From an uncultured Pelagibacteraceae bacterium (lineage in GTDB: Bacteria; Pseudomonadota; Alphaproteobacteria; Pelagibacterales; Pelagibacteraceae): DNA of 45,178 nt. Location: the NCBI GenBank assembly GCA_902596785.1, contig CACJVG010000006.1:1-45178 (forward strand). The letters run 5' to 3'. Positions 33,284 to 43,827 of the stretch are shown piece by piece; position 1 is the stretch's first letter, and every line of letters starts with the position of its first letter. The notes under the pieces were generated by a model. It had not been told where the DNA came from and did not search any database. It saw nothing but the letters and a program-made list of their open reading frames with translations. Made by a program: the position numbers and the translations under genes.

Positions 33284-35303
33284 ATTAAAAGTAAATGAAA
33301 TTGAAGTAGAAGTCGAAGAGGGATTAACAGTACTTCAAGCTTGTGAAAAAGCTGGAGTTGAAATACCAAGATTTTGTTACCATGAAAAATTATCGATAGC
33401 GGGTAACTGCAGAATGTGTTTAGTTGAAATGGAAAAATCTCCTAAACCAATTGCTTCATGCGCTATGCCAGCTGCTGAGGGCATGAATATTAAAACAAAT
33501 ACTGCTCTTGTTGAAAAAGCTCGTAAAGGAGTAATGGAATTTTTATTAGCTAACCATCCCCTAGATTGCCCAGTATGTGATCAAGGTGGTGAATGTGATC
33601 TTCAGGATCAATCAATGTACTACGGAGTAGATAAATCAAGATTTAAAGAAAATAAAAGAGCTGTTCCTGAAAAAAATATGGGACCATTGATTAAAACTCA
33701 AATGACAAGATGTATTCACTGTACGAGATGTGTGAGATTTGCAACGGAAGTTGCTGGAGTTCCAGAGCTTGGTGCTATTGGAAGAGGTGAAGATATGCAA
33801 ATTACAACTTACCTAGAACAATCAATGCAATCTGAATTGTCTGCAAACGTTGTAGATTTATGTCCAGTAGGAGCCCTAACATCAAAACCTTATGTATTTG
33901 AAGCTAGACCATGGGAACTAAAAAAAACAGAAACAATTGATGTAATGGATGCAATTGGATCAAATGTAAGAGTAGATACATATGATTGGGAAGTGAAAAG
34001 AGTACTTCCAATTATTAATGAGGATATCAATGAAGAATGGATCTCAGACAAAACAAGATATGCTTGTGATGGTCTTCTACATCAAAGATTAGATACTCCA
34101 TTTATCAAATACAACGGCAAATTTGAAAAGGCTTCATGGGATGAGGTGTATAAAATAATTAAATCTAAATTTGAAAACACATCAAAAGAAAAAATATGTG
34201 GTTTTGTTGGTGATTTAACCAATATGGAGACTGGTTATATTTTTAAAGAATTTTTTGATCGAACAATTGATAGTAAAAATTATGATTCAAGATCTGATAA
34301 CCGATTTATTAATACTTCAAAAAGAGAAAACTATTTATTTAATTCTTCAATAAATGGTATTGAAGAAGCAGATTTAATTTTTATAGCGGGTGCAAATCCA
34401 AGATATGAAGCAACTATTTTAAATGCTAGAATTAGAAAAGCTTACTTAAACAATAATACAAAAATTATTTCACTTAATGATGTTGGTGATTTAACCTATC
34501 CTTATCAAAGTTTAGATGGTCAAACTCAAACTTTAAATAATATTCTTGAAGGAAATCATGACGTATCTAAAGAAATTATTAATTCAAAAAAACCAATAAT
34601 CATTATTGGTGAGTCTCTACTTAGATTAAAGTCTTCAGAATTTTTATTTAACAAAACTAAAGAATTTTTATTAAAAAATAATAAAATTTCAGATGAATGG
34701 AACTCTTTAAATATTTTATCAACTGATGCAGCAACTGTAGGAAATATTGATCTTGGAATAATTAATAATGAAAATAACTTAATAAGTGATTTTAAAGAAC
34801 ATAAATTTGATATTGTTTATCTTCTAGGTCAAGACAATTTAGAATTTGATAAAAAAGATGAATTCATAATTTATCAAGGTAGCCATGGCGATAAAGGTGC
34901 TGAGTCTGCTGATATTATTTTACCGGGCGCTGCTTATACTGAACAAGACGGATACTTTACTAATTTAGAGGGAAAAATTCAAAAAGCCTTCAAAGCATCT
35001 TATCCACCAGGTGAAGCAAAAGAAGATTGGCAAATAATTAATGAACTAGCTGAATTTATGAATAATAGAAAATTATTTAATGACAAAGATGAGTTGGAAA
35101 GCAGTATGTTTAACTATTTAAATTTACAAAAAGAAAAACAAGTAAATGAGATAAATAAATCTACTAATGAATTTAAAAATGAAAATTTAACAATCAATGT
35201 AAAAGACTATTATTTTTCAAATGTAATTGCTAGATCATCAAAAACGATGGTTGAATGCAATAACTCTAAATTAAATTTAAAATCAACAGGTACAGAAGGT
35301 TAA
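33276..35303 (+). CDS. nuoG: NADH-quinone oxidoreductase subunit G
   Basis: This 675-residue subunit of the peripheral arm has an N-terminal 2Fe-2S domain ([20 protein letters not shown]), a His-Cys motif cluster region ([20 protein letters not shown]) and a second 4Fe-4S region ([20 protein letters not shown] with a distal Cys in [13 protein letters not shown]). A molybdopterin-oxidoreductase-like domain without cofactor role follows. The protein is short relative to enterobacterial NuoG (about 900 residues), as usual for alphaproteobacterial and mitochondrial 75-kDa forms. Confidence 0.96.
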   Translation: MLKLKVNEIEVEVEEGLTVLQACEKAGVEIPRFCYHEKLSIAGNCRMCLVEMEKSPKPIASCAMPAAEGMNIKTNTALVEKARKGVMEFLLANHPLDCPVCDQGGECDLQDQSMYYGVDKSRFKENKRAVPEKNMGPLIKTQMTRCIHCTRCVRFATEVAGVPELGAIGRGEDMQITTYLEQSMQSELSANVVDLCPVGALTSKPYVFEARPWELKKTETIDVMDAIGSNVRVDTYDWEVKRVLPIINEDINEEWISDKTRYACDGLLHQRLDTPFIKYNGKFEKASWDEVYKIIKSKFENTSKEKICGFVGDLTNMETGYIFKEFFDRTIDSKNYDSRSDNRFINTSKRENYLFNSSINGIEEADLIFIAGANPRYEATILNARIRKAYLNNNTKIISLNDVGDLTYPYQSLDGQTQTLNNILEGNHDVSKEIINSKKPIIIIGESLLRLKSSEFLFNKTKEFLLKNNKISDEWNSLNILSTDAATVGNIDLGIINNENNLISDFKEHKFDIVYLLGQDNLEFDKKDEFIIYQGSHGDKGAESADIILPGAAYTEQDGYFTNLEGKIQKAFKASYPPGEAKEDWQIINELAEFMNNRKLFNDKDELESSMFNYLNLQKEKQVNEINKSTNEFKNENLTINVKDYYFSNVIARSSKTMVECNNSKLNLKSTGTEG

Positions 35304-35304
35304 T

Positions 35305-36303
35305 ATGGAATACTTGAGTATAGTTTTTCAAGAAGTTTATAAGATTTTATTCTTACTAGTTCCTGTCCTTGTTTCTGTAGCAATGATAGTTTGGCTTGAT
35401 AGAAGAGTTTGGGCTTTTGTTCAAAAAAGACAAGGGCCTAATGTAGTTGGTCCGTTCGGTTTATTACAATCTTTAGCTGATGCTTTAAAATATATATTTA
35501 AAGAAATCATTATTCCATCTAGTTCAAATAAAGTGATTTTTATACTGGCTCCTATAGTCACGATGACTTTAGCTTTAATCGCTTGGGCTGTAATTCCATT
35601 TAGCGCAACTCAGGTTTTGGCAGATATCAATGTTGGAATTCTTTACTTATTTGCTGTTTCTTCACTAGGTGTTTATGGAATAATAATGGGAGGCTGGGCA
35701 TCCAATTCTAAATATCCTTTTCTAGGAGCAATTCGTTCAGCTGCTCAAATGGTATCTTATGAGGTTTCAATTGGGGTAATAATTATCAATGTTTTACTTT
35801 GTGTTGGTTCCCTGAATTTAAACGACATCGTTATTGCTCAACAAAATATGTGGTTTGTAATTCCATTATTTCCAATGTTTGTAATATTTTTTATTTCTGC
35901 TTTAGCAGAAACTAACAGGCCTCCGTTTGATTTACCTGAAGCAGAAGCTGAGTTGGTTGCCGGTTATCAAACAGAATATTCAGGAATGATGTATGCAATG
36001 TTTTGGTTGGGTGAGTATGCAAATATTTTATTGATGTGTGCAATGGGAGCGATATTATTTTTAGGTGGGTGGATGTCTCCAATTGACGTTTATCCATTTA
36101 CGTTAATACCAGGTGCAATATGGTTAATATTAAAAATTCTTCTTTTATTCATTCTTTTTGCTTTAGTTAAGGCGATAGTACCTAGATATAGATATGATCA
36201 ATTAATGAGACTTGGTTGGAAAGTTTTTCTTCCTCTTTCTTTAATTTGGGTGGTATTAACAGCTAGCTATTTGTTTTATTTTAACCTTTTACCTGTGAAT
36301 TAA
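35305..36303 (+). CDS. nuoH: NADH-quinone oxidoreductase subunit H
   Basis: This 332-residue membrane subunit (ND1) joins the two arms and completes the quinone channel. It has eight hydrophobic helices. The conserved loops [32 protein letters not shown] and [20 protein letters not shown] (acidic quinone-channel loop) followed by YQTEYSG are all present. It starts 1 bp after nuoG and ends 2 bp before nuoI. Confidence 0.97.
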   Translation: MEYLSIVFQEVYKILFLLVPVLVSVAMIVWLDRRVWAFVQKRQGPNVVGPFGLLQSLADALKYIFKEIIIPSSSNKVIFILAPIVTMTLALIAWAVIPFSATQVLADINVGILYLFAVSSLGVYGIIMGGWASNSKYPFLGAIRSAAQMVSYEVSIGVIIINVLLCVGSLNLNDIVIAQQNMWFVIPLFPMFVIFFISALAETNRPPFDLPEAEAELVAGYQTEYSGMMYAMFWLGEYANILLMCAMGAILFLGGWMSPIDVYPFTLIPGAIWLILKILLLFILFALVKAIVPRYRYDQLMRLGWKVFLPLSLIWVVLTASYLFYFNLLPVN

Positions 36304-36305
36304 TA

Positions 36306-36791
36306 ATGAAGATTTCAAGATTTTTTAAAACTATATTGATGACAGACTTCATTGGGGGTTTGTTGATTGCTATAAAAGAATTATTTAAATCAAAAAAAAC
36401 AATTAATTACCCATTTGAAAAAGGAAAAATTAGTCCTCGTTTTAGAGGTGAGCATGCTTTGAGAAGGTATCCAAATGGAGAAGAAAGATGTATTGCTTGT
36501 AAATTATGTGAAGCAGTTTGCCCAGCACAGGCAATAACAATCGAGTCAGCTGAAAGAGAGGATGGAAGTAGAAAAACAACTCGTTACGATATTGATATGA
36601 TGAAGTGCATTTATTGTGGTTTATGTGAAGAAGCTTGTCCAGTAGATGCAATAGTACAAGGTCCAAATTTTGAGTTTTCAACTGAAACAAGAGAAGAACT
36701 TTATTACACAAAAGAAAAATTATTAGATAATGGTGATAGATGGGAGAATGTTTTGGAGGCTAATATTAAAGCTGACAATATCCATAGATAA
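36306..36791 (+). CDS. nuoI: NADH-quinone oxidoreductase subunit I
   Basis: This 161-residue ferredoxin-like subunit holds two 4Fe-4S clusters (N6a, N6b), with ligands in [17 protein letters not shown] and [17 protein letters not shown]. The N-terminal amphipathic segment and [17 protein letters not shown] are typical. It is essentially the TYKY form of alphaproteobacteria and mitochondria. Confidence 0.97.
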   Translation: MKISRFFKTILMTDFIGGLLIAIKELFKSKKTINYPFEKGKISPRFRGEHALRRYPNGEERCIACKLCEAVCPAQAITIESAEREDGSRKTTRYDIDMMKCIYCGLCEEACPVDAIVQGPNFEFSTETREELYYTKEKLLDNGDRWENVLEANIKADNIHR

Positions 36792-36793
36792 AA

Positions 36794-37426
36794 ATGATTG
36801 CACACGCTATTTTCTTTTATACATTTTCTTTAATTGCTGTTGTTTCAGCTATAATGGTAACCGCTTCTAAAAATACTGTTCACTCAGTATTTTTCTTAAT
36901 TCTTGATTTCATAAGTATCTCATGTCTTTTTATAATGATTGGTGCTGAATTTTTGGGGATGATAATGCTAATTGTTTATGTTGGTGCTGTAGCAGTTTTA
37001 TTTTTGTTTGTTGTTATGATGTTAAACGTAGCCCAACAAAAAAATCAATGGTTTGCAGGTCAATCAACCTCTAAACATATCCCAGTTGGTTTAATTATAA
37101 GTACTTTAATTTTCTTTGAAATTATAATTGTGATAGGTGGCTGGAAATATAAACCAGAAATTTTTGATATTAACAATTCATTTGCTAATACAAGTTTAAG
37201 CAACACACATTCATTGGGTCAAATTTTATACACTGATTATATTCATGTGTTTCAAATAAGTGGAATCATCCTATTAGTAGCTATGGTTGGTGCTATTGTA
37301 TTAACATTTAGACAAAGATCAGGTCTTAAAAGACAAAGTTATATCAAGCAAATTTCTAGAGAAAGAGCCGAAGGTGTTGAGGTGCTAGAAGTTCAGAGCA
37401 ATAAAGGAGTTAAAATAGATGATTGA
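36794..37426 (+). CDS. nuoJ: NADH-quinone oxidoreductase subunit J
   Basis: This 210-residue membrane subunit (ND6) has five helices. The conserved stretch [29 protein letters not shown] contains the helix-3 pi-bulge region important for coupling. The hydrophilic C-terminus ([22 protein letters not shown]) is typical of proteobacterial forms. Its last 8 bp overlap nuoK. Confidence 0.95.
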   Translation: MIAHAIFFYTFSLIAVVSAIMVTASKNTVHSVFFLILDFISISCLFIMIGAEFLGMIMLIVYVGAVAVLFLFVVMMLNVAQQKNQWFAGQSTSKHIPVGLIISTLIFFEIIIVIGGWKYKPEIFDINNSFANTSLSNTHSLGQILYTDYIHVFQISGIILLVAMVGAIVLTFRQRSGLKRQSYIKQISRERAEGVEVLEVQSNKGVKIDD

Positions 37427-37730
37427 TATAGGTTTAGGACATTATTTGACTTTAGGTGCTGTTATTTTTTCAATTGGAGTAATTGGTATTTTTCTTAATA
37501 GAAAGAACATCATTGTTATATTAATGAGTATTGAATTGATATTGCTTGCTGTAAATATCAATTTAGTAGCTTTTTCTATTTATTTGGGAGATTTGGCAGG
37601 ACAAGTCTTTACTTTATTTATTCTAACTGTTGCAGCAGCAGAAGCAGCCATAGGATTAGCAATAATTGTAGTGTATTTCAGAAACTCTGGAACAATACGA
37701 GTTGAAGAAATAGATAAGCTGAAAGGATAA
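37419..37730 (+). CDS. nuoK: NADH-quinone oxidoreductase subunit K
   Basis: This 103-residue membrane subunit (ND4L) has three helices. The two conserved membrane glutamates are in [17 protein letters not shown] and [15 protein letters not shown], which take part in proton movement. Length is standard. It overlaps nuoJ by 8 bp and precedes nuoL by 2 bp. Confidence 0.96.
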   Translation: MIDIGLGHYLTLGAVIFSIGVIGIFLNRKNIIVILMSIELILLAVNINLVAFSIYLGDLAGQVFTLFILTVAAAEAAIGLAIIVVYFRNSGTIRVEEIDKLKG

Positions 37731-37732
37731 TC

Positions 37733-39643
37733 ATGGAACTATCAATTATATTTCTTCCACTTATTGCTTCAATTGTATCAGGTTTTTTTGGAAGATATAT
37801 CGGTGATAGAAATTCTGAAATAGTAACAAGTGCTTTAGTTTCAATTTCTGCACTCTTATCAATTCATGTTCTTTATCAAGTAATTGTAAATCAATATGAG
37901 GAAAATATTGTTATAGCTACCTGGATAAGTTCAGGGTCCCTTGATGTAAATTGGTCAATGTTAATTGATCCTTTATCAGCAGTTATGTTAGTAGTTGTAA
38001 CTTCCGTATCTGCTTTAGTGCACATTTATTCAATTGGTTATATGTCTCATGATCCTCATAAGCCAAGATTCATGGCTTATTTATCGTTATTCACTTTTGC
38101 AATGTTGATGCTTGTAACATCAGACAATTTTATTCAACTATTTTTCGGTTGGGAAGGTGTTGGTCTTTGTTCTTACTTCCTAATTGGTTTTTGGTTTAAA
38201 AAAGAGAGTGCAAATGCTGCAGCCATAAAAGCATTTGTTGTAAACAGAGTAGGTGACTTTGGTTTTGCTTTGGGTATTTTTTTAATATTCTATTTATTTG
38301 GAACAGTTAATTACTCGGAAGTTTTTCAACAAATTCCAACAATTGTAGATAAAAATTTATCCTTTTTAGGTTTTGAAGTTAAAGCAATAGATTTAGTTTG
38401 TTTGCTTTTATTTATAGGGGCAATGGGTAAATCTGCACAGATATTATTACATACTTGGCTACCTGATGCTATGGAAGGTCCAACCCCAGTTTCTGCATTG
38501 ATTCACGCGGCAACGATGGTAACAGCTGGTGTTTTCTTAGTAGTAAGATGCTCTCCAATTTACGAATATTCACCATTAATACTAAATTTTATAACTATCG
38601 TTGGAATGACTACAGCATTCTTTGCAGCAACGGTTGCTCTGGTTCAAACAGATATAAAAAAAATTATTGCTTACTCTACGTGTAGCCAACTTGGCTATAT
38701 GTTTTTTGCAGCTGGAGTAGGTGCATATAATGTTGCTATGTTTCACTTATTTACTCACGCATTTTTTAAAGCTTTATTATTTTTAGGATCTGGTTCAGTA
38801 ATCCACGCATTTAAGGATGAGCAAAATATTAACAACATGGGAGGTGTGTGGAAAAAGCTACCATATACCTATGCTTTAATGATAATAGGAACACTCGCTT
38901 TAACTGGTTTTCCATTTTTATCAGGATTTTATTCTAAAGACGCAATTATAGAATTTGCGTATTTAAAAGGTAATACGACTGGTTATTATGCAGCTGGGAT
39001 TGGAATAATTACAGCATTTTTAACATCTATTTATTCATGGAGATTGATATTTAAAACTTTCCATGGAGAGTACAATAATAAAGAGATTAAGATAGATGAA
39101 ACACATGAGTCACCATTAGTTATGCTTGTTCCTTTATTTATTCTTTCAATAGGGGCTGTGTTTGCTGGTTTTCTATTTAAAGAACTATTTATTGGTCATG
39201 GTGAGAATTTATTCTGGGCAGAATCTATTAAGTTTTTAGAGCCTTTAAGCACAGAACATCCGCCTTTATGGTTTTTACTTTTAACACCATGTTTGGTTTT
39301 ATTATCTATTCCAATTGCTTACTACTTATTTGTTAAGAACAAAGAATTACCTAATTCAATAGCGTCAATGAACAAACCTTTGTATAATTTTTTAGTAAAT
39401 AAATGGTACTTTGATGAGTTATATGATGTGTTGTTTGTTAAATCTTCAAAAAAACTAGGTTTATTTTTATGGAAATTTTGTGATGGAACCATAATTGATG
39501 GTTTTGGTCCCGATGGTATTTCCTCTTTCATAAAAAAATGTTCAATTAAAGCAACTAAATTTCAAAGTGGTTATATTTATCAATATGCATTTGTAATGTT
39601 ATTAGGTTTCTCTGCTTTTCTAACCTTTTTAATAGTTAAATAA
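37733..39643 (+). CDS. nuoL: NADH-quinone oxidoreductase subunit L
   Basis: This 636-residue antiporter-like proton-pump subunit (ND5) has the conserved IDPLSAVMLVVVTSVSALVH, LFFGWEGVGLCSYFLIGFWF (key Glu), NRVGDFGFALGIF and HTWLPDAMEGPTPVSALIHAATMVTAGVFL blocks. The long C-terminal lateral helix region follows. Length is normal. Its TAA overlaps the nuoM ATG by one base. Confidence 0.97.
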   Translation: MELSIIFLPLIASIVSGFFGRYIGDRNSEIVTSALVSISALLSIHVLYQVIVNQYEENIVIATWISSGSLDVNWSMLIDPLSAVMLVVVTSVSALVHIYSIGYMSHDPHKPRFMAYLSLFTFAMLMLVTSDNFIQLFFGWEGVGLCSYFLIGFWFKKESANAAAIKAFVVNRVGDFGFALGIFLIFYLFGTVNYSEVFQQIPTIVDKNLSFLGFEVKAIDLVCLLLFIGAMGKSAQILLHTWLPDAMEGPTPVSALIHAATMVTAGVFLVVRCSPIYEYSPLILNFITIVGMTTAFFAATVALVQTDIKKIIAYSTCSQLGYMFFAAGVGAYNVAMFHLFTHAFFKALLFLGSGSVIHAFKDEQNINNMGGVWKKLPYTYALMIIGTLALTGFPFLSGFYSKDAIIEFAYLKGNTTGYYAAGIGIITAFLTSIYSWRLIFKTFHGEYNNKEIKIDETHESPLVMLVPLFILSIGAVFAGFLFKELFIGHGENLFWAESIKFLEPLSTEHPPLWFLLLTPCLVLLSIPIAYYLFVKNKELPNSIASMNKPLYNFLVNKWYFDELYDVLFVKSSKKLGLFLWKFCDGTIIDGFGPDGISSFIKKCSIKATKFQSGYIYQYAFVMLLGFSAFLTFLIVK

Positions 39644-41124
39644 TGAATTTTCCCATTCTTTCATCTTTAATATTATTGCCAACAGTCGGCGCTTTATTTT
39701 TATTTTTTACCAAAGATAAAGAAGGAAATAATTCAACTGCTAAATATGTTGCTTTATTCACGACAATAGTAAATTTTTTAATTTCTATTTATCTGTGGAT
39801 TTCTTTTGACCAATCAACTTCTAATTTTCAATTTGTAGAAGATAGAACATGGATTGAAGGTTTTATTAATTATAAGGTTGGTGTTGATGGTATTTCAATT
39901 TTATTTATTATTTTAACTACGTTCATAACTCCGTTATGCATTATATCTGTAAATAATTCTGTCAAAAATAGATTAAGAGATTTTTTAATTGCGATCCTAA
40001 TCATGGAAAGTTTCATGATTGGTGTTTTTTGTGCACTTGATTTAGTTGTATTCTATTTATTTTTTGAAGCAGGATTAATTCCAATGTTTTTAATTATCGG
40101 AATTTGGGGTGGACCAAAAAGAGTTTATTCAGCATTTAAATTCTTTTTATATACATTACTAGGTTCTGTTTTAATGTTAGTTGCAATAATTTCTATTTAT
40201 TGGATTTCAGGTACAACAGATGTTATTCAGCTTTATGAACTTGGTGTAGATGCTAAATATCAAAATCTTTTATGGTTAGCATTCTTTAGCTCTTTCGCAG
40301 TTAAAACTCCTATGTGGCCAGTACATACTTGGTTGCCAGATGCTCACGTTGAAGCTCCAACTGCAGGATCTGTATTGTTAGCAGCGATCTTATTAAAGAT
40401 GGCAGGTTATGGTTTTATCAGATTTTCTCTAGGTTTATTTCCTGTTGCTTCAGAAGTTTTTACACCCTTAATTTACACTTTAAGCGTTATAGCAATTATA
40501 TTCACTTCTTTAATTGCTTTAATGCAGGAGGATATGAAAAAATTAATAGCTTACTCTTCTGTTGCCCACATGGGATTTGTGACATTAGGAATATTTACTC
40601 TTCAACAACAAGGAATTGAAGGAAGTATTATTCAAATGATTAGCCATGGTTTAGTTTCAGCTGCACTTTTCTTATGTGTTGGTGTTGTCTACGATCGGAT
40701 GCATTCAAGGATGATAAATTCGTATGGAGGAATAGTTACAATAATACCCAAATATTCAATTTTATTTATGTTGTTTACGTTGGCAGCATTGGGATTGCCA
40801 GGGACAAGTGGATTTATAGGAGAATTTTTAATTTTAATGGGTGCTTTTAAGGATAATTTCCTAGTAGCTGTAATTGCTAGTTTAGGAGTAATACTTGGAG
40901 CTGCATATATGCTTTGGTTGTACAAAAGAGTTGTTTTTGGAAAGTTAGTTAACGAAGACCTTAAGAAGATGTTTGATTTAAATAGATCGGAATATCTGAT
41001 TTTATTTTGTCTAGCAGTTCCAACTTTATTCTTCGGATTTTATCCGGATCCGTTGATAAATACTATAGAAGTTTCTGTGACCGATCTAATTAATATGCAT
41101 AACACAAATATAGCTAGTAAATAA
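39643..41124 (+). CDS. nuoM: NADH-quinone oxidoreductase subunit M
   Basis: This 493-residue antiporter-like subunit (ND4) has about fourteen helices. YKVGVDGISILFIILTTFIT, LFFEAGLIPMFLIIGIWGG (key Glu) and HTWLPDAHVEAPTAGSVLLA are the expected motifs, with AYSSVAHMGFVTLGIF later. It is complete and ends 1 bp before nuoN. Confidence 0.97.
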   Translation: MNFPILSSLILLPTVGALFLFFTKDKEGNNSTAKYVALFTTIVNFLISIYLWISFDQSTSNFQFVEDRTWIEGFINYKVGVDGISILFIILTTFITPLCIISVNNSVKNRLRDFLIAILIMESFMIGVFCALDLVVFYLFFEAGLIPMFLIIGIWGGPKRVYSAFKFFLYTLLGSVLMLVAIISIYWISGTTDVIQLYELGVDAKYQNLLWLAFFSSFAVKTPMWPVHTWLPDAHVEAPTAGSVLLAAILLKMAGYGFIRFSLGLFPVASEVFTPLIYTLSVIAIIFTSLIALMQEDMKKLIAYSSVAHMGFVTLGIFTLQQQGIEGSIIQMISHGLVSAALFLCVGVVYDRMHSRMINSYGGIVTIIPKYSILFMLFTLAALGLPGTSGFIGEFLILMGAFKDNFLVAVIASLGVILGAAYMLWLYKRVVFGKLVNEDLKKMFDLNRSEYLILFCLAVPTLFFGFYPDPLINTIEVSVTDLINMHNTNIASK

Positions 41125-41125
41125 T

Positions 41126-42544
41126 ATGGAAAATTTAAATTTAGTATTGCCTGAAATATTTATTTCACTTTCAATAATGTTTTTACTTGTTTTGGGTGTT
41201 TTTAAAAAAAATAGTTCAAAAATAACTTTCAATCTATCTTTGTTTGCAATTTTAATTACAGCAATAATAACAATAAACGAAACATTCTCGGTTAGTAGGG
41301 AAACTTTATTTAATGAGAGTGTTGTGATTGACAGTATGTCCTCACTAATGAAAATTATAACTTTAATTGGAGGTTTTTTAGTTTTAGTTATTTCATCAAG
41401 CTATTTAAAAACATTTAAAATTTACAATATCGAATACCCAATTCTTATTTTGAGCTCTATTCTTGGCATGATGGTGATGATTAGTTCAAATGATTTAATT
41501 GTTTTTTATATGGGCTTAGAATTACAATCACTAGCTCTTTACGTGCTAGCAACATATAATAGAGATCAACTAAAATCATCCGAAGCTGGTTTAAAATATT
41601 TTGTTTTGAGTGCACTATCTTCAGGATTATTATTATATGGATGTTCTTTAGTTTATGGTTTTTCAGGCTCAACCAATTTTGATGTAATATCAAATCAATT
41701 AAATTCTAATGAATATGTTTTAACATTTGGAATTGTATTTATCTTAGTTGGTTTAGCATTTAAAATTTCTGCAGTTCCATTTCATATGTGGGCACCTGAT
41801 GTTTATGAAGGGTCGCCAACAACTGTAACTTTATTTTTTACAATGGTGCCAAAGATCGCCGCTTTAACTGTATTTATAAGATTTTTATATGTTCCTTTCC
41901 TAAATTTAATTGATCAATGGCAAATGATAATAATTTTCTTATCAATAGCTTCTATGGTTTTTGGAGCTGTTGCAGCAATAGGGCAAACTAATATTAAAAG
42001 ATTAATTGCTTATAGTTCCATTGGACATATTGGTTACACTTTGGCAGGACTAGCCACAGCATCGAATGAAGGAATTCAAAGTTCTATAATTTATATTTCA
42101 ATTTACGTAGTAATGAATTTAGCTCTTTTCTCTTGTTTATTGATGTTAAGAAGAAAGGATCAATATTATGAGGATATTGAGGATCTCTCAGGATTATCAA
42201 AAAACCATCCACTATTATCTCTATGTTTGCTTGTAATACTCTTTTCTTTAGCAGGTATTCCGCCTTTAGCAGGTTTCTTTGCTAAGTTTTATGTTTTTAA
42301 AGCTGTATTAGAACAATCAATGTTTTTCTTAGCTATAGTAGGATTGTTATCTACAGTAGTTGCAGCTTTTTATTATTTAAGAATTATAAAAATAATTTAC
42401 TTTGATAAAGAAAAAGACAAATACGATACGGATCATAGCTTATGGTTAAAATTTTCACTTACAGTTTCAACGATATTAATTCTTTTATACTTCATATTCC
42501 CAAGTCAGTTAATAGAAGTTGTTTCAAGAATTAATATTATTTGA
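41126..42544 (+). CDS. nuoN: NADH-quinone oxidoreductase subunit N
   Basis: This 472-residue antiporter-like subunit (ND2) has about fourteen helices. The conserved features are FYMGLELQSLALYVLATYNR (key Glu), SSEAGLKYFVLSALSSGLLLYG, FHMWAPDVYEGSPT and AYSSIGHIGYTLAGL. Its TGA shares a base with the birA ATG (TGATG), so translation probably continues into the cofactor genes. Confidence 0.97.
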   Translation: MENLNLVLPEIFISLSIMFLLVLGVFKKNSSKITFNLSLFAILITAIITINETFSVSRETLFNESVVIDSMSSLMKIITLIGGFLVLVISSSYLKTFKIYNIEYPILILSSILGMMVMISSNDLIVFYMGLELQSLALYVLATYNRDQLKSSEAGLKYFVLSALSSGLLLYGCSLVYGFSGSTNFDVISNQLNSNEYVLTFGIVFILVGLAFKISAVPFHMWAPDVYEGSPTTVTLFFTMVPKIAALTVFIRFLYVPFLNLIDQWQMIIIFLSIASMVFGAVAAIGQTNIKRLIAYSSIGHIGYTLAGLATASNEGIQSSIIYISIYVVMNLALFSCLLMLRRKDQYYEDIEDLSGLSKNHPLLSLCLLVILFSLAGIPPLAGFFAKFYVFKAVLEQSMFFLAIVGLLSTVVAAFYYLRIIKIIYFDKEKDKYDTDHSLWLKFSLTVSTILILLYFIFPSQLIEVVSRINII

Positions 42545-43077
42545 TGAAATTAAAAAAATTTAAATTTAAAAAAGTTAAAAGTACAAATAATACTGCAATA
42601 AGAATTATTAAAGAAACTAAATACAACTTAGGTATGGTTGTTGCTGAAACACAAGTAAATGGTAGAGGACAGTATGGAAGAAAATGGATATCATCAAAAG
42701 GAAATTTATTTATCTCTTTTTTCAATGAACTAAATAAAACAAAACTTACGATTAGTGCTATAACAAAAATCAATTGTCTTTTAGTCAAAAAATTACTCTC
42801 GTCATTTACAAGTAAAAAAATTTTATTTAAAAAACCAAATGACTTATTAATTGATAAAAAAAAAATTAGTGGCATTTTACAAGAAGTCATATTTGTAAGA
42901 GATAAAAAATTTTTAATTACTGGTATAGGCATAAATATTAAAAAAAATCCAATTATAAAGAATTATCCTGCCACAAACTTGCAAGAGGTAAGTAAAAAAA
43001 GTATTAGTAAATTAATTGTAGAAAATAAACTAAAACAACTTTTTGAAAAAAATTTATCTAAACTTTATAAAATTTAA
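42544..43077 (+). CDS. birA: Biotin--[acetyl-CoA-carboxylase] ligase, short form
   Basis: I place the start at the ATG sharing a base with the nuoN stop, giving 177 residues. The biotin-ligase active site is visible in AETQVNGRGQYGRKWISSKG (family GRGRxGRxW), SKGNLFISFF, KKPNDLLIDKKKISGILQEV (family KWPND and KxxGxL) and the GIGINIKKNP strand. There is no N-terminal DNA-binding domain and only a stub of the C-terminal domain, so it is an enzyme and not a BirA repressor. It attaches biotin to the acetyl-CoA (and similar) carboxylase carrier. Gln replaces the usual Arg in GRGQ, and Lys the usual Trp in KKPND. Confidence 0.88.
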   Translation: MKLKKFKFKKVKSTNNTAIRIIKETKYNLGMVVAETQVNGRGQYGRKWISSKGNLFISFFNELNKTKLTISAITKINCLLVKKLLSSFTSKKILFKKPNDLLIDKKKISGILQEVIFVRDKKFLITGIGINIKKNPIIKNYPATNLQEVSKKSISKLIVENKLKQLFEKNLSKLYKI

Positions 43078-43079
43078 TA

Positions 43080-43823
43080 ATGTATATTCTTGGTGATATT
43101 GGTAATACGGAAACAAAAATATGTATTGTTTCAAAAAAAAATAAAATTTCAAAAAAAATTAATTTTTTATCAAAATCTGTAACCAAAAAGCAGCTCAATA
43201 GTTTGTTTAAAAAAAATAAAATTCAATTAAATAAAATTGAAAAAATACTATTTTGTAGTGTTGTTCCAAAAACATTTTCTATTATAAATAAATTTTTATC
43301 GAAAGAAGTTAAAGTAAAATGCTATGAGGTAAAAAAATTAAATTTAAAATCACTTATAAAAATTAAAGTAGATTATAAACAGGTAGGCTCAGATAGAATT
43401 ACTAATGCTATAAGTTTAATGAACAATAAAAATAATTTTATAATTTTAGACTTTGGTACAGCAACAACTTTTGATGTACTGATTAAAAATACTTATTATG
43501 GAGGAATTATTGCCCCTGGTGTGAGATTATCCCTTAATACCTTGTCTGACAAAGCAACTTTGATTCCAAAAATAGATTTAAAAAGGATTAATAAAGTCAT
43601 TGGCAACAATACAATCTCAGCTGTTAGATCGGGCTTTTTTTGGGGTTATGCAGGTTTAATTGACAATATTATTAATTTAATTAAGAAAGAGACCAGAAAA
43701 TCTTTTAAAGTAATTATTACTGGTGGATTTTCAAATTTATTTAAAAACTCAATAAAAACGAAAGCAAGTCACAACCAAGATATTACAATTAAAGGCTTAA
43801 TAAAGATTTCAAAATTAATTTAA
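43080..43823 (+). CDS. coaX: Type III pantothenate kinase
   Basis: This 247-residue ASKHA-fold kinase catalyses the first step of coenzyme A synthesis. MYILGDIGNTETKICIVS is the phosphate-1 motif (DxGNT..K). VGSDRITNAISL contains the conserved Asp, DFGTATTFDVL is the phosphate-2 motif, and GGIIAPGVRLSLNTLSDKA binds pantothenate. VIITGGFS closes the ATP site. It starts 2 bp after birA, in the standard alphaproteobacterial order nuoN-birA-coaX-RNase J. Confidence 0.93.
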   Translation: MYILGDIGNTETKICIVSKKNKISKKINFLSKSVTKKQLNSLFKKNKIQLNKIEKILFCSVVPKTFSIINKFLSKEVKVKCYEVKKLNLKSLIKIKVDYKQVGSDRITNAISLMNNKNNFIILDFGTATTFDVLIKNTYYGGIIAPGVRLSLNTLSDKATLIPKIDLKRINKVIGNNTISAVRSGFFWGYAGLIDNIINLIKKETRKSFKVIITGGFSNLFKNSIKTKASHNQDITIKGLIKISKLI

Positions 43824-43827
43824 TTAT

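Noticed and set aside
42537-42932. Minus-strand ORF of 131 aa opposite birA
   Set aside because: Shadow ORF with no motifs; birA on the plus strand has biotin-ligase signatures.
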